A stretch of 64,000 nt of DNA from JBHEBG01 sp046557915 (GCF_046557915.1 NZ_JBHEBG010000001.1:124001-188000); one strand, 5' to 3'. Positions 6,942 to 16,086 are shown, counted from the stretch's first letter. Translations and numbers: made by a program. Notes: generated by a model from the sequence alone, not told the origin.

Positions 6942-7903
6942 GTTATTTATCTGCAACCAACGATTTATATAAGGAAGCTGCCTTAACCCCAGACGTGGGG
7001 CTTTGTTGTACCACAAATCCTATTTGGCAGTTCCCGGGGCTTTCCATCCCAAAAATAATGCAAGAGATGAATTACGGTTGCGGCAGTACGGTCTCGGCCC
7101 AAGACCTCATCAATAATCCAAAAGTACTCTACGTTGGTGTTGGCGGCGGCATGGAACTCTTACAGTTTTCCTACTTTTCCAGACAAAAAGGCGGGGTTAC
7201 CGGTGTAGATGTGGTAGATGAAATGCTGGCAGCCTCTAAAGAGAACTTTAAAATAGCCGAGCAAGAAAACGATTGGTTTAAGAGCGAATTTGTAAACTTG
7301 GTAAAAGGCGATGCGCTAAACCTTCCCATAGCGGATGAAAGTATGGACGTAGCGGCGCAAAATTGCCTTTTCAATATATTTAAGGCCGAAGATCTTAAGA
7401 AGGCCATAGCGGAAATGTACCGGGTATTGAAACCTCATGGCCGATTGGTAATGAGCGATCCTACTTGCGAACAACCCATGAACGACACCCTTAGGAACGA
7501 CGATAGGCTTAGGGCCCTTTGCCTAAGTGGAAGCATCCCCATCAAAGACTATGTTAAGGCACTTACCGATGCCGGGTTTGGAACCATTGAAATACGGGCA
7601 AGAAAATCTTACCGGGTATTGTCTCCCAACCATTACCCAACGGACGAACTGGTCTTTATAGAATCTATAGAAATAGCTGCGATAAAAGATCCTATGCCAG
7701 CGGACGGCCCTTGCGTCTTTACAGGAAAGACCGCTATCTATTACGGCGACAACGAATATTTTGACGATAACAAGGGTCATGTGCTAATGCAAAATCAACC
7801 CTTGGCAGTTTGCGATAAGACCGCAGCCGCCCTAGCGAGGGCCAATGACGAGATTCATATTAGCGAAAGCACCTGGCATTATAATGGCGGCGGTTGTTGC
7901 TAA
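6938..7903 (+). CDS. arsM: Arsenosugar-type arsenite methyltransferase ArsM
   Basis: A 321-residue SAM-dependent methyltransferase. Residues 23-24 are a Cys pair in LCCTTNPIWQFPGL. The SAM motif VLYVGVGGGMELLQF lies at about 64-78. Further Cys residues are at YGCGST (near 48), PTCEQPMND (near 172), and a terminal GGGCC. The vicinal Cys residues would bind As(III). This form, with its long C-terminal extension, is the one I associate with arsenosugar clusters rather than the shorter detoxifying ArsM. It overlaps the PNP gene by 4 bp. No ArsR-type regulator or arsenite pump lies nearby, which favours biosynthesis over plain resistance. Confidence 0.88.
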   Translation: MSYLSATNDLYKEAALTPDVGLCCTTNPIWQFPGLSIPKIMQEMNYGCGSTVSAQDLINNPKVLYVGVGGGMELLQFSYFSRQKGGVTGVDVVDEMLAASKENFKIAEQENDWFKSEFVNLVKGDALNLPIADESMDVAAQNCLFNIFKAEDLKKAIAEMYRVLKPHGRLVMSDPTCEQPMNDTLRNDDRLRALCLSGSIPIKDYVKALTDAGFGTIEIRARKSYRVLSPNHYPTDELVFIESIEIAAIKDPMPADGPCVFTGKTAIYYGDNEYFDDNKGHVLMQNQPLAVCDKTAAALARANDEIHISESTWHYNGGGCC

Positions 7904-7979
7904 CCGATGGTTTTTTTACCAGAAATAGTAAGCTAAACACATTCCCTACGTCCAAAAGGGTATATTCAACAGTGAATTT

Positions 7980-8903
7980 ATGTTCAAAAGCAAACTGTTT
8001 TTAATAATCGGCGGTGCGTTTTACCTATCGTGTGGGGCACAACACAAAATGAATACCGCCAATATTGCCAGTGCCCAAATGCCCGTTGAAACATCCACGA
8101 CTATTTCAGGGAAAGAAAAAGAAAATTTGGAGATGGTGACTGCTACCGATCCCGTAAACGAAGTTATGGAAGCCACCGCCATAGATACCACTGTAACACA
8201 ATTACCAAAAGTAAAGGAGGATGAAGAGCCCATACCTCCCAAAAAAGCTAGTAAGGCCCCGGACCATGCTCTTTGGAACACGCTTCTTGGAAAACATGTG
8301 GCGGACGATGGCAATGTAAACTACAAAGGTTTCGCAAACGATAATGATAAACTACAAACCTATCTAATGTATTTGGCTGAAAACGCACCGACGGACAGCT
8401 GGAGCAAAAATGAACTTTTGGCCTATTACATTAATCTCTACAATGCCGCTACCGTAAAACTGATCATAGACAATTATCCCCTTAAGAGCATTAAGGATAT
8501 AAAGGGGCCCTGGGATAAAAAAGTAGTAGTTGTGGGTGATAAAAAGTTGTCCCTAGGGGAAATTGAACATAAAATATTGCGAAAAATGGATGAACCCCGC
8601 ATTCACTTTGCTATCAATTGTGCCTCCTATTCCTGCCCAAAATTGCTTAATGTGGCCTTTTCCGCTGCAGAAATGGAAAAATTGTTACAACAAACCGCTA
8701 GTGAATTCGTTAATGATTCTAAGCGCAATATACTGTCTGTCAATACTATACAAATATCTCAAATCTTCAAATGGTTCAAAAAGGATTTCACCTCCAACGG
8801 ATCGTTGATAGATTTTGTCAATAAATACGGAAAAACAGAAGTTGCAGCAGGTGCAAAGGTGACGCACTTAAAATATGATTGGAGTTTAAATGAAGCAAAG
8901 TAG
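7980..8903 (+). CDS. DUF547 lipoprotein
   Basis: 307 residues. The N-terminus MFKSKLFLIIGGAFYLSCGAQ is a lipoprotein signal (lipobox YLSC, Cys18). It is followed by a low-complexity acidic linker to about residue 90 and then a DUF547 domain: LAYYINLYNAATVKLIIDNYPLKSIKDI, LGEIEHKILRKM, and RIHFAINCASYSCPKLLNVAFSA. The domain has no established activity. Conserved His and Cys in INCASYSCP are suggestive of catalysis or metal binding. It sits 76 bp after arsM and overlaps the next transferase gene by 14 bp, so it belongs to the same operon. A second DUF547 gene lies at 15127. Confidence 0.85.
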   Translation: MFKSKLFLIIGGAFYLSCGAQHKMNTANIASAQMPVETSTTISGKEKENLEMVTATDPVNEVMEATAIDTTVTQLPKVKEDEEPIPPKKASKAPDHALWNTLLGKHVADDGNVNYKGFANDNDKLQTYLMYLAENAPTDSWSKNELLAYYINLYNAATVKLIIDNYPLKSIKDIKGPWDKKVVVVGDKKLSLGEIEHKILRKMDEPRIHFAINCASYSCPKLLNVAFSAAEMEKLLQQTASEFVNDSKRNILSVNTIQISQIFKWFKKDFTSNGSLIDFVNKYGKTEVAAGAKVTHLKYDWSLNEAK

Positions 8904-9600
8904 TCCCTCATCCATTAGCATAATAATTCCTGTCCTAAACGAGGAAAACCATATTGGAAGGTTGTTGTCCTACCTAAATAAAACTGCCTCCCATAATAAT
9001 GTTATAGAGATACTTGTGGTGGATGGCGGTAGCAAGGACCAAACGGTACAGGTAGCCAAAACCGGGGGTGCAAAAGTGCTACATTCACCAAAAGGAAGAG
9101 CCGTACAAATGAACCATGGTGCCCATTATGCCAAAGGGGAAATCTTCTATTTTTTACATGCCGATACTGTACCTCCCCAACAATTTGACACCTATATTTT
9201 AGATGCGTTTTCAGAAGGTTTTAAAGCAGGTTGTTTTAGAATGAAGTTCGACTCCAACAGTAGATTTCTTAAGTTCTTTGCCTTTTTATCGAGGGTCAAC
9301 CATAGAGTTTGCAGGGGTGGTGATCAGTCGTTGTACATAACAAAAAAATTATTCCGCCAAAGCAAAGGTTTTAACGAAGACTATATCATCTATGAGGATA
9401 CGGAATTTATCGGCCGTTTGTATAAAATGACCAATTTTAAGGTACTTGCGCCAAAAGTAATTACCTCGGCAAGGAAGTACGAACAGAAAGGTGCTTTTAC
9501 CCTACAATATCATTTTGGGGTTATTCATTTAAAAAACCTTTTTGGCGCGGGCCCAGACCAATTATATCATTATTACAAAAGGAAAATTTCTACCAGATAG
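8890..9600 (+). CDS. TIGR04283-type glycosyltransferase (arsenosugar-associated transferase 2)
   Basis: A 236-residue GT2-fold transferase. SIIIPVLNEENHIGRLL and EILVVDGGSKDQTVQVAKTGGAKVLHSPKGRAVQMNHGA near the N-terminus are diagnostic of the rSAM/selenodomain-associated transferase 2 family. FLHADTVPP near 93 is the DxD-like site, and CRGGDQSLYI near 145 and YEDTEFIGRL near 170 complete it. The sugar donor and acceptor are unknown; glycosylation of the arsenoribose is the contextual guess. It ends the plus-strand operon that starts at 5507, with the minus-strand amidase gene beginning 10 bp away. Confidence 0.87.
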   Translation: MKQSSPSSISIIIPVLNEENHIGRLLSYLNKTASHNNVIEILVVDGGSKDQTVQVAKTGGAKVLHSPKGRAVQMNHGAHYAKGEIFYFLHADTVPPQQFDTYILDAFSEGFKAGCFRMKFDSNSRFLKFFAFLSRVNHRVCRGGDQSLYITKKLFRQSKGFNEDYIIYEDTEFIGRLYKMTNFKVLAPKVITSARKYEQKGAFTLQYHFGVIHLKNLFGAGPDQLYHYYKRKISTR

Positions 9601-9610
9601 CGGTCCGGTC

Positions 9611-10642
9611 TTATTCTTCAAAATCTAGTAAAAGTCCTTCACTGATCCATTTGGCAAGGGCTTGCCGATTGTCCGCTTCCAAAATTCGCTTTTGATCTTT
9701 TATATTCCGGATATTTCCAATTTCTATAAATGCCATTGCCGGCCAGGTTTTCTTTACCATATACAAATTGCTCCTATCCTCAAAGGTTCCATTATAAATT
9801 CTATTGGGTTGATATTTCTTATACTTTTTTTGAAACGTCTTATGAATACTTTCCGCTAGTTTTCTTCCGCTCTTACTTTTCTCGTGATGATAGAAAAAAA
9901 CATCAATGTTCTGCCCCTTGCTCCTACTGTCCACATGGGTAACGATAAGACGTTGGTATTTTCCTTTATTTTCTGTGTACAATTTGTTTACCGTTTCTAC
10001 CCGTTGTCTTAATCTGGCTAATTGATTCAGGGGAATGGTTTTATTTGGGTAGACTACCTCATCCCTATCCATTTCCAAAATTCTTTCGTCTCTTATGCCA
10101 TCGTTCTTATCTTGGACAATAATAAATACCGTTGCTCCATGAGATAGTAATTCCTTGGCTAAACGCAAGGTAACGTCATAGGCGTATTCATCTTCCGATA
10201 TTGGTTCTCCACGATGGGTGGTCATGGCACCGGGATCCGGGCCGCCATGTCCGGAAACAAGATAATACACAGCCCCCCTAAGTCTTTCGCTCTTTGGAAT
10301 TACCCCCGAATGCTTCTCGCCAAAAATTGGGTAATCTTTACCTATTATTTCTTTTATCTCCGTAGTTTGTTTCTGAATGGAATCTACAACCGCTACCGTA
10401 TCTAACGTAATTGTAGGGATAAGATAGGTTTTACCTTCATAGAGATGTACACTATCTCTAAGGTTATCCACGTTCAAAGCAATAAAAGCATCAAAATTTT
10501 CATAAGGGTTTACCCCAGATCTTCTTAAAAGCGAATAAACCCCATCGCCCTGTTCGGCAATCAACGTCCTTAGCCCGTCCTGGGCAAAACCTGTAAAGCA
10601 AAAGGAGAATACAAACAAAAAATTAATGACCCGATACCACAT
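9611..10642 (-). CDS. N-acetylmuramoyl-L-alanine amidase (Amidase_3)
   Basis: 343 residues. A signal peptide (about 1-20, ending FAQ) is followed by a LysM-like segment (GDGVYSLLRRSGVNPYENFDAFIALNVDN...GKTYLIP), then an Amidase_3 domain from about 125. The Zn/catalytic set is visible: His in VSGHGGPDPGA, Glu in EDEYAYDV, His in VTHVDSR, and Glu in AFIEIGNIRN. Such enzymes cut the amide between MurNAc and the stem peptide in the periplasm during cell separation or recycling. A paralogue upstream (10726) keeps the architecture but has lost the metal ligands. The two are likely co-transcribed, with an 83-bp gap. Confidence 0.9.
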   Translation of the reverse strand: MWYRVINFLFVFSFCFTGFAQDGLRTLIAEQGDGVYSLLRRSGVNPYENFDAFIALNVDNLRDSVHLYEGKTYLIPTITLDTVAVVDSIQKQTTEIKEIIGKDYPIFGEKHSGVIPKSERLRGAVYYLVSGHGGPDPGAMTTHRGEPISEDEYAYDVTLRLAKELLSHGATVFIIVQDKNDGIRDERILEMDRDEVVYPNKTIPLNQLARLRQRVETVNKLYTENKGKYQRLIVTHVDSRSKGQNIDVFFYHHEKSKSGRKLAESIHKTFQKKYKKYQPNRIYNGTFEDRSNLYMVKKTWPAMAFIEIGNIRNIKDQKRILEADNRQALAKWISEGLLLDFEE

Positions 10643-10725
10643 CTATTACAGAATTACTTTTACAACTAGGTAATAACTTAAAAGTGTTGGTTAGGTTAGA
10701 TAGGTTTTGGCAATAAACATGCCGA

Positions 10726-11709
10726 TCAATTATCTTCAAAATCCAATTTGGAATAATCCATAAGAATCCCTTTGGCAATTACATCGGTAAGACTCTTTTT
10801 ACTAAAAGCGGTCTCAAAGGCCGTCCTTCCATTTTTCGCGTGCTTCCCAATCTCTATATACGTCATGGTAGGCAAGGTATTCTTGGCAAAATACAGATTG
10901 TCCTTATCGGAAAAGACTTCTGAGTAATTTTTGAAATATTTTTGTCGGATGCTTCTTTTTTCAAACATCTGTTGAATATTACTTGCCAATTTTTTTCCTT
11001 CTTCACTACCTTCGTGGTGGTAGATGGTTACACCAATCTCCGATGGTTGGCTGCCATCATTCTCTCCAATTACCAACAACCTTTGATATTTCCCGCTATG
11101 TTTTAGGTAACGTTTGTTCACCGCGTCTATATAGGCATCCAGGGTTTCGGTTTTGGCACCGCCGGCTTCAGGCGTTTCCCCATCTTCAGCATTCGCAGAC
11201 AGTAGCTGAAAATCTTCTAATAGATATACCTTAGCTCCGCGTTGCAATAGCTCCTTGGCCAAGCGCTGGGTAATATCATTGTGTAAAGAAGTACCCGTAT
11301 TTTTCTTTTCCGTTTCGCCGGTGGCCGAGCCCGCAGATATCAAATAGTAGACTACATTTCTTAATGAGCTGTCTTTTCGGATAAAATGAACCACCTCTTT
11401 ATCAAAAATTGGCGTCTCCGTACCTTGAGGCAATTGTAGCCTAAGTCCCATTTCCTTAAAAGATTCCGGAACAGAGGGAATAAAGTAGGTTCTGCCAACA
11501 TACAACTGGCTACCCGCTCTTAGGTTGTTTTCATTTAACTCGATAAAATCTTTATAGTAGGCTACCGGATCTATGCCCTGTTTTCTTAGAATGGAATAAA
11601 TACCATCTCCCTGTTGGGCCACTGCCGTTCTCACAGAATCTTGGGCAAACAGGTGGCCTACGAACACTAGGTTAAGCAGACCGGCAATAACAATTTTGCG
11701 AACGGACAT
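10726..11709 (-). CDS. Degenerate amidase paralogue (probable pseudoenzyme)
   Basis: 327 residues with the same plan as the neighbouring amidase: signal peptide to FAQ, LysM-like segment (GDGIYSILRKQGIDP...LYVGRTYFIP) and Amidase_3-like domain. Conserved stretches include QRLAKELLQRGAKVYLL, KYQRLLV and TIYHHEGSEEGKKLA. The metal-binding positions are gone: the GHGG site reads SAGSATG, the EYAYD site reads LHNDI, and THVDS reads GENDG. Only the last Glu (YIEIGKH) remains. The frame is intact, so this is likely a retained non-catalytic binding or regulatory protein and not a decaying gene. Confidence 0.85.
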   Translation of the reverse strand: MSVRKIVIAGLLNLVFVGHLFAQDSVRTAVAQQGDGIYSILRKQGIDPVAYYKDFIELNENNLRAGSQLYVGRTYFIPSVPESFKEMGLRLQLPQGTETPIFDKEVVHFIRKDSSLRNVVYYLISAGSATGETEKKNTGTSLHNDITQRLAKELLQRGAKVYLLEDFQLLSANAEDGETPEAGGAKTETLDAYIDAVNKRYLKHSGKYQRLLVIGENDGSQPSEIGVTIYHHEGSEEGKKLASNIQQMFEKRSIRQKYFKNYSEVFSDKDNLYFAKNTLPTMTYIEIGKHAKNGRTAFETAFSKKSLTDVIAKGILMDYSKLDFEDN

Positions 11710-11738
11710 TTAGGCGGGATTGTTTGTTACAAATATTA

Positions 11739-12998
11739 TCAAAAATACTGACCAATTCCAAATACAATTCCACGAGCCGAATCTTTTGTAATGCCATACC
11801 CATAATCTATCCTAAAAATAGCATTAAAAATATGCTTATGAATAAAACGCAGCCCAAAACCAGGATAAATACGGATGTTCTGATCATCGCCAAAATCACT
11901 GAAATCTCCCCCTGGGTTTCGCCAAGAGCCACCATCTACAAAAACATTACTTTGCAGTACAAACCAATTCTTATCCACAAGGGTATGCCTGTATTCTGTA
12001 TTGAGTACTATGGCTGCCGTACCCCGATCTATAGTGTTGCCTACACCCCTGATATTTAGGTTATTATCTACCGCAAACGGCGCAAAAGGTGTATCTATGT
12101 TGCTAGCGAGCCCAAGCCGTAAGCGAGTGGCCCAATTGCCAAACTTACCTATTCTATTAAAATACACGAAATCATTAAATCCGATCAAAAACTTTGGCAA
12201 GCGGTCATCCGAACTGTTGACATATTGAAAATTAAGGGTGCTCTTAAAACCAGAAAGGTATTGGTAATAATATTTAATACTGTCGAAATTATATATGAGC
12301 TTGTACAAATATTTGTCTACCTCCAAAGCCTGAGGAACATCTGGATTGGTAGCGCCAGAAATATATTCGTAATCCTCGGTGAAAAAATTTACTCCCAATT
12401 CCAAACTGTTTTTTCTATTGATCTGATACAATCCCAATATTTCTATAGACTCGTTATTATATCTGTAATTGGCCGTGGTATCATCGAAAAAAACAGGTTC
12501 TTCCGTAGTTAGATCTGTATAACTTAGTGCAAGGCCCAATTTGTTGCTAAACAGAAATGGCGCCCTAAGGTTAACGCCATAGGAACTAAAAATATCTTCT
12601 TGAAAAAAACCGCCCAAGGTTATGTTTCTGCCCAACAAATTAAATTCTTGTAATCCAATTCTAAAAGCAAAATCGTCATTGGTAGAGGTATACAGATTAG
12701 CAAAGGGGATAAGTGTAAAATTTTCTTCAATATTGTAGAAAACGTTGACGGTGTTTTCCGCAGCCTTAAATACCTGAAAATAAGCGTGTGATATGGACGG
12801 CAATCTTTTTAAACGGGTAATGTCTTCTTCGATAGCAAGGGAATCCAACAAGGAACCGGCCTTTACCTGCACCAATTTTTTAAGAAAAGTTGCCTTGGTC
12901 TTTTTGGCCCCTTGGATCTTTACATCGGCAATCGATAACTCTTGCGAGCTTACCATCGCAACAGTACAAAACAGTAAAAGCGACAGATAAAATCTCAT
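11739..12998 (-). CDS. POTRA/Omp85-type outer-membrane protein
   Basis: 419 residues from ATG 12998 (MRFYLSLLLFCTVAMVSSQ signal peptide); an upstream start would add a non-signal leader. After the signal a single POTRA-like domain (LSIADVKIQGAKKTKATFLKKLVQVKAG...NVFYNIEENFTLIPFANLY) leads to a 16-strand-like beta-barrel rich in alternating aromatics, ending in the outer-membrane signature GIVFGIGQYF. It resembles BamA/TamA relatives but has only one POTRA domain, so it may insert or export a particular partner or act as a patatin-less FplA-like barrel. It lies between an amidase pair and a GH113-like lipoprotein, all envelope proteins. Confidence 0.78.
   Translation of the reverse strand: MRFYLSLLLFCTVAMVSSQELSIADVKIQGAKKTKATFLKKLVQVKAGSLLDSLAIEEDITRLKRLPSISHAYFQVFKAAENTVNVFYNIEENFTLIPFANLYTSTNDDFAFRIGLQEFNLLGRNITLGGFFQEDIFSSYGVNLRAPFLFSNKLGLALSYTDLTTEEPVFFDDTTANYRYNNESIEILGLYQINRKNSLELGVNFFTEDYEYISGATNPDVPQALEVDKYLYKLIYNFDSIKYYYQYLSGFKSTLNFQYVNSSDDRLPKFLIGFNDFVYFNRIGKFGNWATRLRLGLASNIDTPFAPFAVDNNLNIRGVGNTIDRGTAAIVLNTEYRHTLVDKNWFVLQSNVFVDGGSWRNPGGDFSDFGDDQNIRIYPGFGLRFIHKHIFNAIFRIDYGYGITKDSARGIVFGIGQYF
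11740..11747 (-). promoter_or_regulatory. Candidate -7 element for the amidase pair
   Basis: Read on the minus strand this is TATTTTTG, fitting TAnnTTTG, about 30 bp upstream of the degenerate amidase start. It overlaps the 3' end of the Omp85-like gene, so the pair may have its own promoter. Confidence 0.35.
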
Positions 12999-13172
12999 TG
13001 CGTACGTGATTAAAATCTTCCCAAATATAGATGATACCTTGTTAAAAAAGTTCACAGTTTTATCACGATCCGCAAATAGTTAAAAAATGCACCCCGCTAA
13101 CACTGGGATATGCCAATTGTTATTCCAAAAATATTTTGATGAAAAGATGCCGTACCAATACCTGCTGGCAGA

Positions 13173-14174
13173 TCAATACATTTTGTAGAACTGTTGTAGT
13201 ACAATCTGGGCAGGTTTATTCTGGGGCGTAAACCGGTTACATTCGGCCCCTCCGGCACTATTATGATCCAAAAACCATTTCCAAACAAAACCACCGGCAA
13301 ACCATTGCTCTCCCCAAAACTCCTCAAAAATCGCTTCTTGTGCGTTCGCCTGTCCTTCAAAATTTACATCCATTTGATTACGATCTACCAACCAAGGTTT
13401 TTTCGCGGTAAAATCCATACTTCGGTACCCATATTCGGTAAATAAGACCGGTTTATTTTTAGTGGCCGCCAGTGCCGCAATTTTTTCCTTATGCGGTTGC
13501 CAAGCGGCTCTAAGGCTATTTACCGAAGGTGTTTTTGCCTCGGATAATGGAAAATACGCGTCTATCCCGATAAAATCCAAATCCTCCCAAAAAGACGTCC
13601 TAGGGTATTCGTCCCAATTGGCCGCATAGGTAAGCTTGCCCTTGTATACAGCCCTTATTTTTTTGATCAGGTTTTTCCAATACTCCGGTCTATTTTTTAC
13701 AAATTGTTCTAATTCCGTACCTATGCACAGTATTTCTGCGCTTGTTTGCTCGGCTACCTCGGCATAGGTCATTATAAATTTTTCGTAATCCTGTTCCAGC
13801 ACCTTCCAGTCGCTCTCAGAGTTCATTTTTAGTCCCCCGGTAAACTCGCCCCTCCATATCCAAATCTGAGGTTTAAGCATCACTTTTATCTTATTCTTTT
13901 TCAGAATACCAATATACTGCTCAGCTCCTTTTCTAGTTTCACCAAACCATTGTCTGTCGGTATCAAAGATTACCTCTGGCGAACTCAAATTTCGAATAAA
14001 TCCAAAAGGCATTACCGCTGCATAACTGGCATGTACCTCTAAAACGGGTTTAACATCGGCCTGGGTAGCCTTCTCCCTCGAGGCCACAAAACTAACACCA
14101 TTTATTTTTTCTTTGGGTTGACTCTGACAGGAGAGTTGCAACAAACAAATTAAGAGAAGTCCAATTTTTTTCAT
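13173..14174 (-). CDS. GH113-like TIM-barrel glycosidase lipoprotein
   Basis: 333 residues. The N-terminal MKKIGLLLICLLQLSCQSQ carries a lipobox with Cys16. The rest is a (beta/alpha)8 barrel of the GH113 (beta-mannanase-like) or GTA-type family. MLKPQIWIW near 110, EILCIGTELEQF near 155 (acid/base Glu), DFIGIDAYFPLS near 215 and VLFTEYGYRS near 252 (nucleophile Glu) are at the expected strand ends. Substrate is uncertain: mannan is the characterised GH113 target, but many homologues are uncharacterised. No mannan-specific neighbours exist here. The gene ends 174 bp before the Omp85-like start. Confidence 0.8.
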   Translation of the reverse strand: MKKIGLLLICLLQLSCQSQPKEKINGVSFVASREKATQADVKPVLEVHASYAAVMPFGFIRNLSSPEVIFDTDRQWFGETRKGAEQYIGILKKNKIKVMLKPQIWIWRGEFTGGLKMNSESDWKVLEQDYEKFIMTYAEVAEQTSAEILCIGTELEQFVKNRPEYWKNLIKKIRAVYKGKLTYAANWDEYPRTSFWEDLDFIGIDAYFPLSEAKTPSVNSLRAAWQPHKEKIAALAATKNKPVLFTEYGYRSMDFTAKKPWLVDRNQMDVNFEGQANAQEAIFEEFWGEQWFAGGFVWKWFLDHNSAGGAECNRFTPQNKPAQIVLQQFYKMY

Positions 14175-14222
14175 ACCACATCTAGAATAGGACTTCTAAA
14201 ATAAGACAATATGCCTTTTGTT

Positions 14223-15101
14223 TTAAAAAATACCCCGTAATCCTATGTTAAATGTTTCGCCCAAACCTGTATTACTCCCCCGTACAAAATTGGTGTAGAG
14301 GAACTCCAAGTTTAAGGCCTTGGTAAGCTGATATTTTACACCACCGCCCAGTGCCGTAAAATCTTGGGCAAAATCGTTACCCAAATCTATGCGCTGCGAA
14401 TGTTGTGCCAAAGCCAAGACGGTAAAGTTAGATGTTGGAAAGTAACTAAGGAAAACTCCTGGGGTAAGGTTTAAACTATTGTTGGCAAAACTTTCCTCTT
14501 TATCGCCAAAACTTAATTCGGAATTAAGTTCGGTAAACAATTGCCATTTATCTCCCGGAAAAGTATAGTCATAGAAGAATCGGTTCTGCCAGATAAATCC
14601 TTTTTGATCTAGAAAAACACCGTTTTCTGTCTCGTTGTCCACCAGCGGAATAAAAAAGGAACTTTGAATAGAAAAGTTACTTACCGAGGCAAAGGGCACA
14701 AATTTCACAGAAGGTGCAATTGAGGTTAAACCGGAACGTGCCGTGGTATCATCACCATCAAATTTAAATACATCCAAGGCCTTACGCCCTCCCACAACGT
14801 TAGATCTAAATTCCAAGATCACACCTACGTTCCATCTGTTATTTTCCCCTACACCGGTATAGGCCTCCAAAGTGGAAGTGAAAAAGGTTTGCCTGGGCTC
14901 ATCACCATCGGTAAAGGTACTTTCTGTTTGTGTATATAGGTTATTAAACCATTTTAAATCTACTTGTCCTTTCCCTATTAATTTGGAAGGCGTGTATTGT
15001 TGAATATTACTTTTATCTTCTTGTGCCGTCTGGGCCAATATATTTAACGAGATAATTAGCATTCCCGCGAGTAGTCCATATTTTTTAATTGGTCTCATCA
15101 T
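14223..15101 (-). CDS. Outer-membrane beta-barrel protein of unknown role
   Basis: 292 residues with a signal peptide (GLLAGMLIISLNILAQ). Alternating hydrophobic/aromatic strands follow (KWFNNLYTQTES, RWNVGVILEFRSNVV, WQLFTELNSELSF, LNLEFLYTNFVRG), ending FNIGLRGIF with the terminal Phe typical of outer-membrane barrels. I see no specific family; it resembles the transporter-like barrels annotated near phenol-degradation MetA proteins only in general pattern. It lies 25 bp downstream of the DUF547 gene on the same strand, so it is probably co-transcribed. Confidence 0.7.
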   Translation of the reverse strand: MMRPIKKYGLLAGMLIISLNILAQTAQEDKSNIQQYTPSKLIGKGQVDLKWFNNLYTQTESTFTDGDEPRQTFFTSTLEAYTGVGENNRWNVGVILEFRSNVVGGRKALDVFKFDGDDTTARSGLTSIAPSVKFVPFASVSNFSIQSSFFIPLVDNETENGVFLDQKGFIWQNRFFYDYTFPGDKWQLFTELNSELSFGDKEESFANNSLNLTPGVFLSYFPTSNFTVLALAQHSQRIDLGNDFAQDFTALGGGVKYQLTKALNLEFLYTNFVRGSNTGLGETFNIGLRGIF

Positions 15102-15126
15102 TATAGTTTTAAAGTTTATAAATTAA

Positions 15127-15849
15127 TTAGTTGATTGCGTTTAAGGTCCAATCATAAGGGTAGTAAGAAACCTTTGTCCCTTTCGGAAGCTTTTCTGTTC
15201 TGTATTGATTAACAAAATCTACCAGGTTGTTGCCGCCTTTGATAAAATCTCCTTTGTACCATTCAAAAATTTGTGAAAGTTTCACCTTGTTTTTGGCAAC
15301 TTGGATAAAAGAATTATCATTCAAGGCCAATCTGGTCTGTCTTTCCAATTGGGCTTCCAAGGTGGTCGGCAAATAGGCTTCGCTGATTATCGGAGGGCAT
15401 CCTAGTCCGGCGCAGACCAATACAAAATGAAATCTGGCCTCGTCGGGAAAATTGCCCCGCAGTAATTTATTCTCAATATCGTTCAATGTAATTTTTTCGC
15501 CCCCAATATCATATTTGATCTTATCAAAAAAACCAGCCTTGTCCAAAGGCGATTTTATGGGGTAGTTGGCAACGATGCCTTCTATTACGGATAGGTTATA
15601 ACCGTTTATCCAAAAGGCCTGATATTCTTTAGATTTACTTTTTGAAACGGATATTCCTTTTGCAAGCACCAAAAGTTCGTTAAGATCGGTAGCATTCTCC
15701 TTAAGGCCTTTATAGTTCACCTTCCCATTTTTTACATATTTGCTAAAAAATGTATCGGCCTTGGTGAAGAATTCCGAAGTGTCCTGGCCATATCCAACGA
15801 CACATGTAAATAAAAAAAATGCGGTAAAATTAAGTAGTAGATTTTTCAC
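15127..15849 (-). CDS. Second DUF547 protein, secreted
   Basis: 240 residues. The signal peptide MKNLLLNFTAFFLFTCVVGYGQ has a Cys within the hydrophobic region but a Gln-cleavage look, so periplasmic secretion is more likely than lipidation. The DUF547 domain follows directly: YQAFWINGYNLSVIEGIVANYPIKSPLD, LNDIENKLLRG, RFHFVLVCAGLGCPPI, and WYKGDFIKGGNNLVDFVNQY. Compared with the DUF547 lipoprotein at 7980 it lacks the acidic linker and has CAGLGCPP in place of CASYSCPK. It heads the minus-strand envelope block and is divergent from the flavoprotein at 16087. Confidence 0.83.
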   Translation of the reverse strand: MKNLLLNFTAFFLFTCVVGYGQDTSEFFTKADTFFSKYVKNGKVNYKGLKENATDLNELLVLAKGISVSKSKSKEYQAFWINGYNLSVIEGIVANYPIKSPLDKAGFFDKIKYDIGGEKITLNDIENKLLRGNFPDEARFHFVLVCAGLGCPPIISEAYLPTTLEAQLERQTRLALNDNSFIQVAKNKVKLSQIFEWYKGDFIKGGNNLVDFVNQYRTEKLPKGTKVSYYPYDWTLNAIN

Positions 15850-16086
15850 TGTTAATGGTTTTAAATGAATTTTACTGCCGCTTAGGTCGACAAGATTTTT
15901 AGAACCCTACAGTAATCTTAAAATTTTATGATTTATTTAAGATATTGTTAATCAGCATGTTACGCGTACGTGAAAGGTATGCAAACCTTACAATAAAAAG
16001 CGATATTTAAAATCTTTCTAAATTGACACTTGAATATTAAGTTCTTATATTTAAGGGCGACCTAATATAACATCCAACAAGAGCAA

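Noticed and set aside
13097..13360. 87-codon frame between the Omp85-like and GH113-like genes
   Set aside because: Most of it overlaps the 3' end of the GH113-like gene in another frame and shows no signal or domain.
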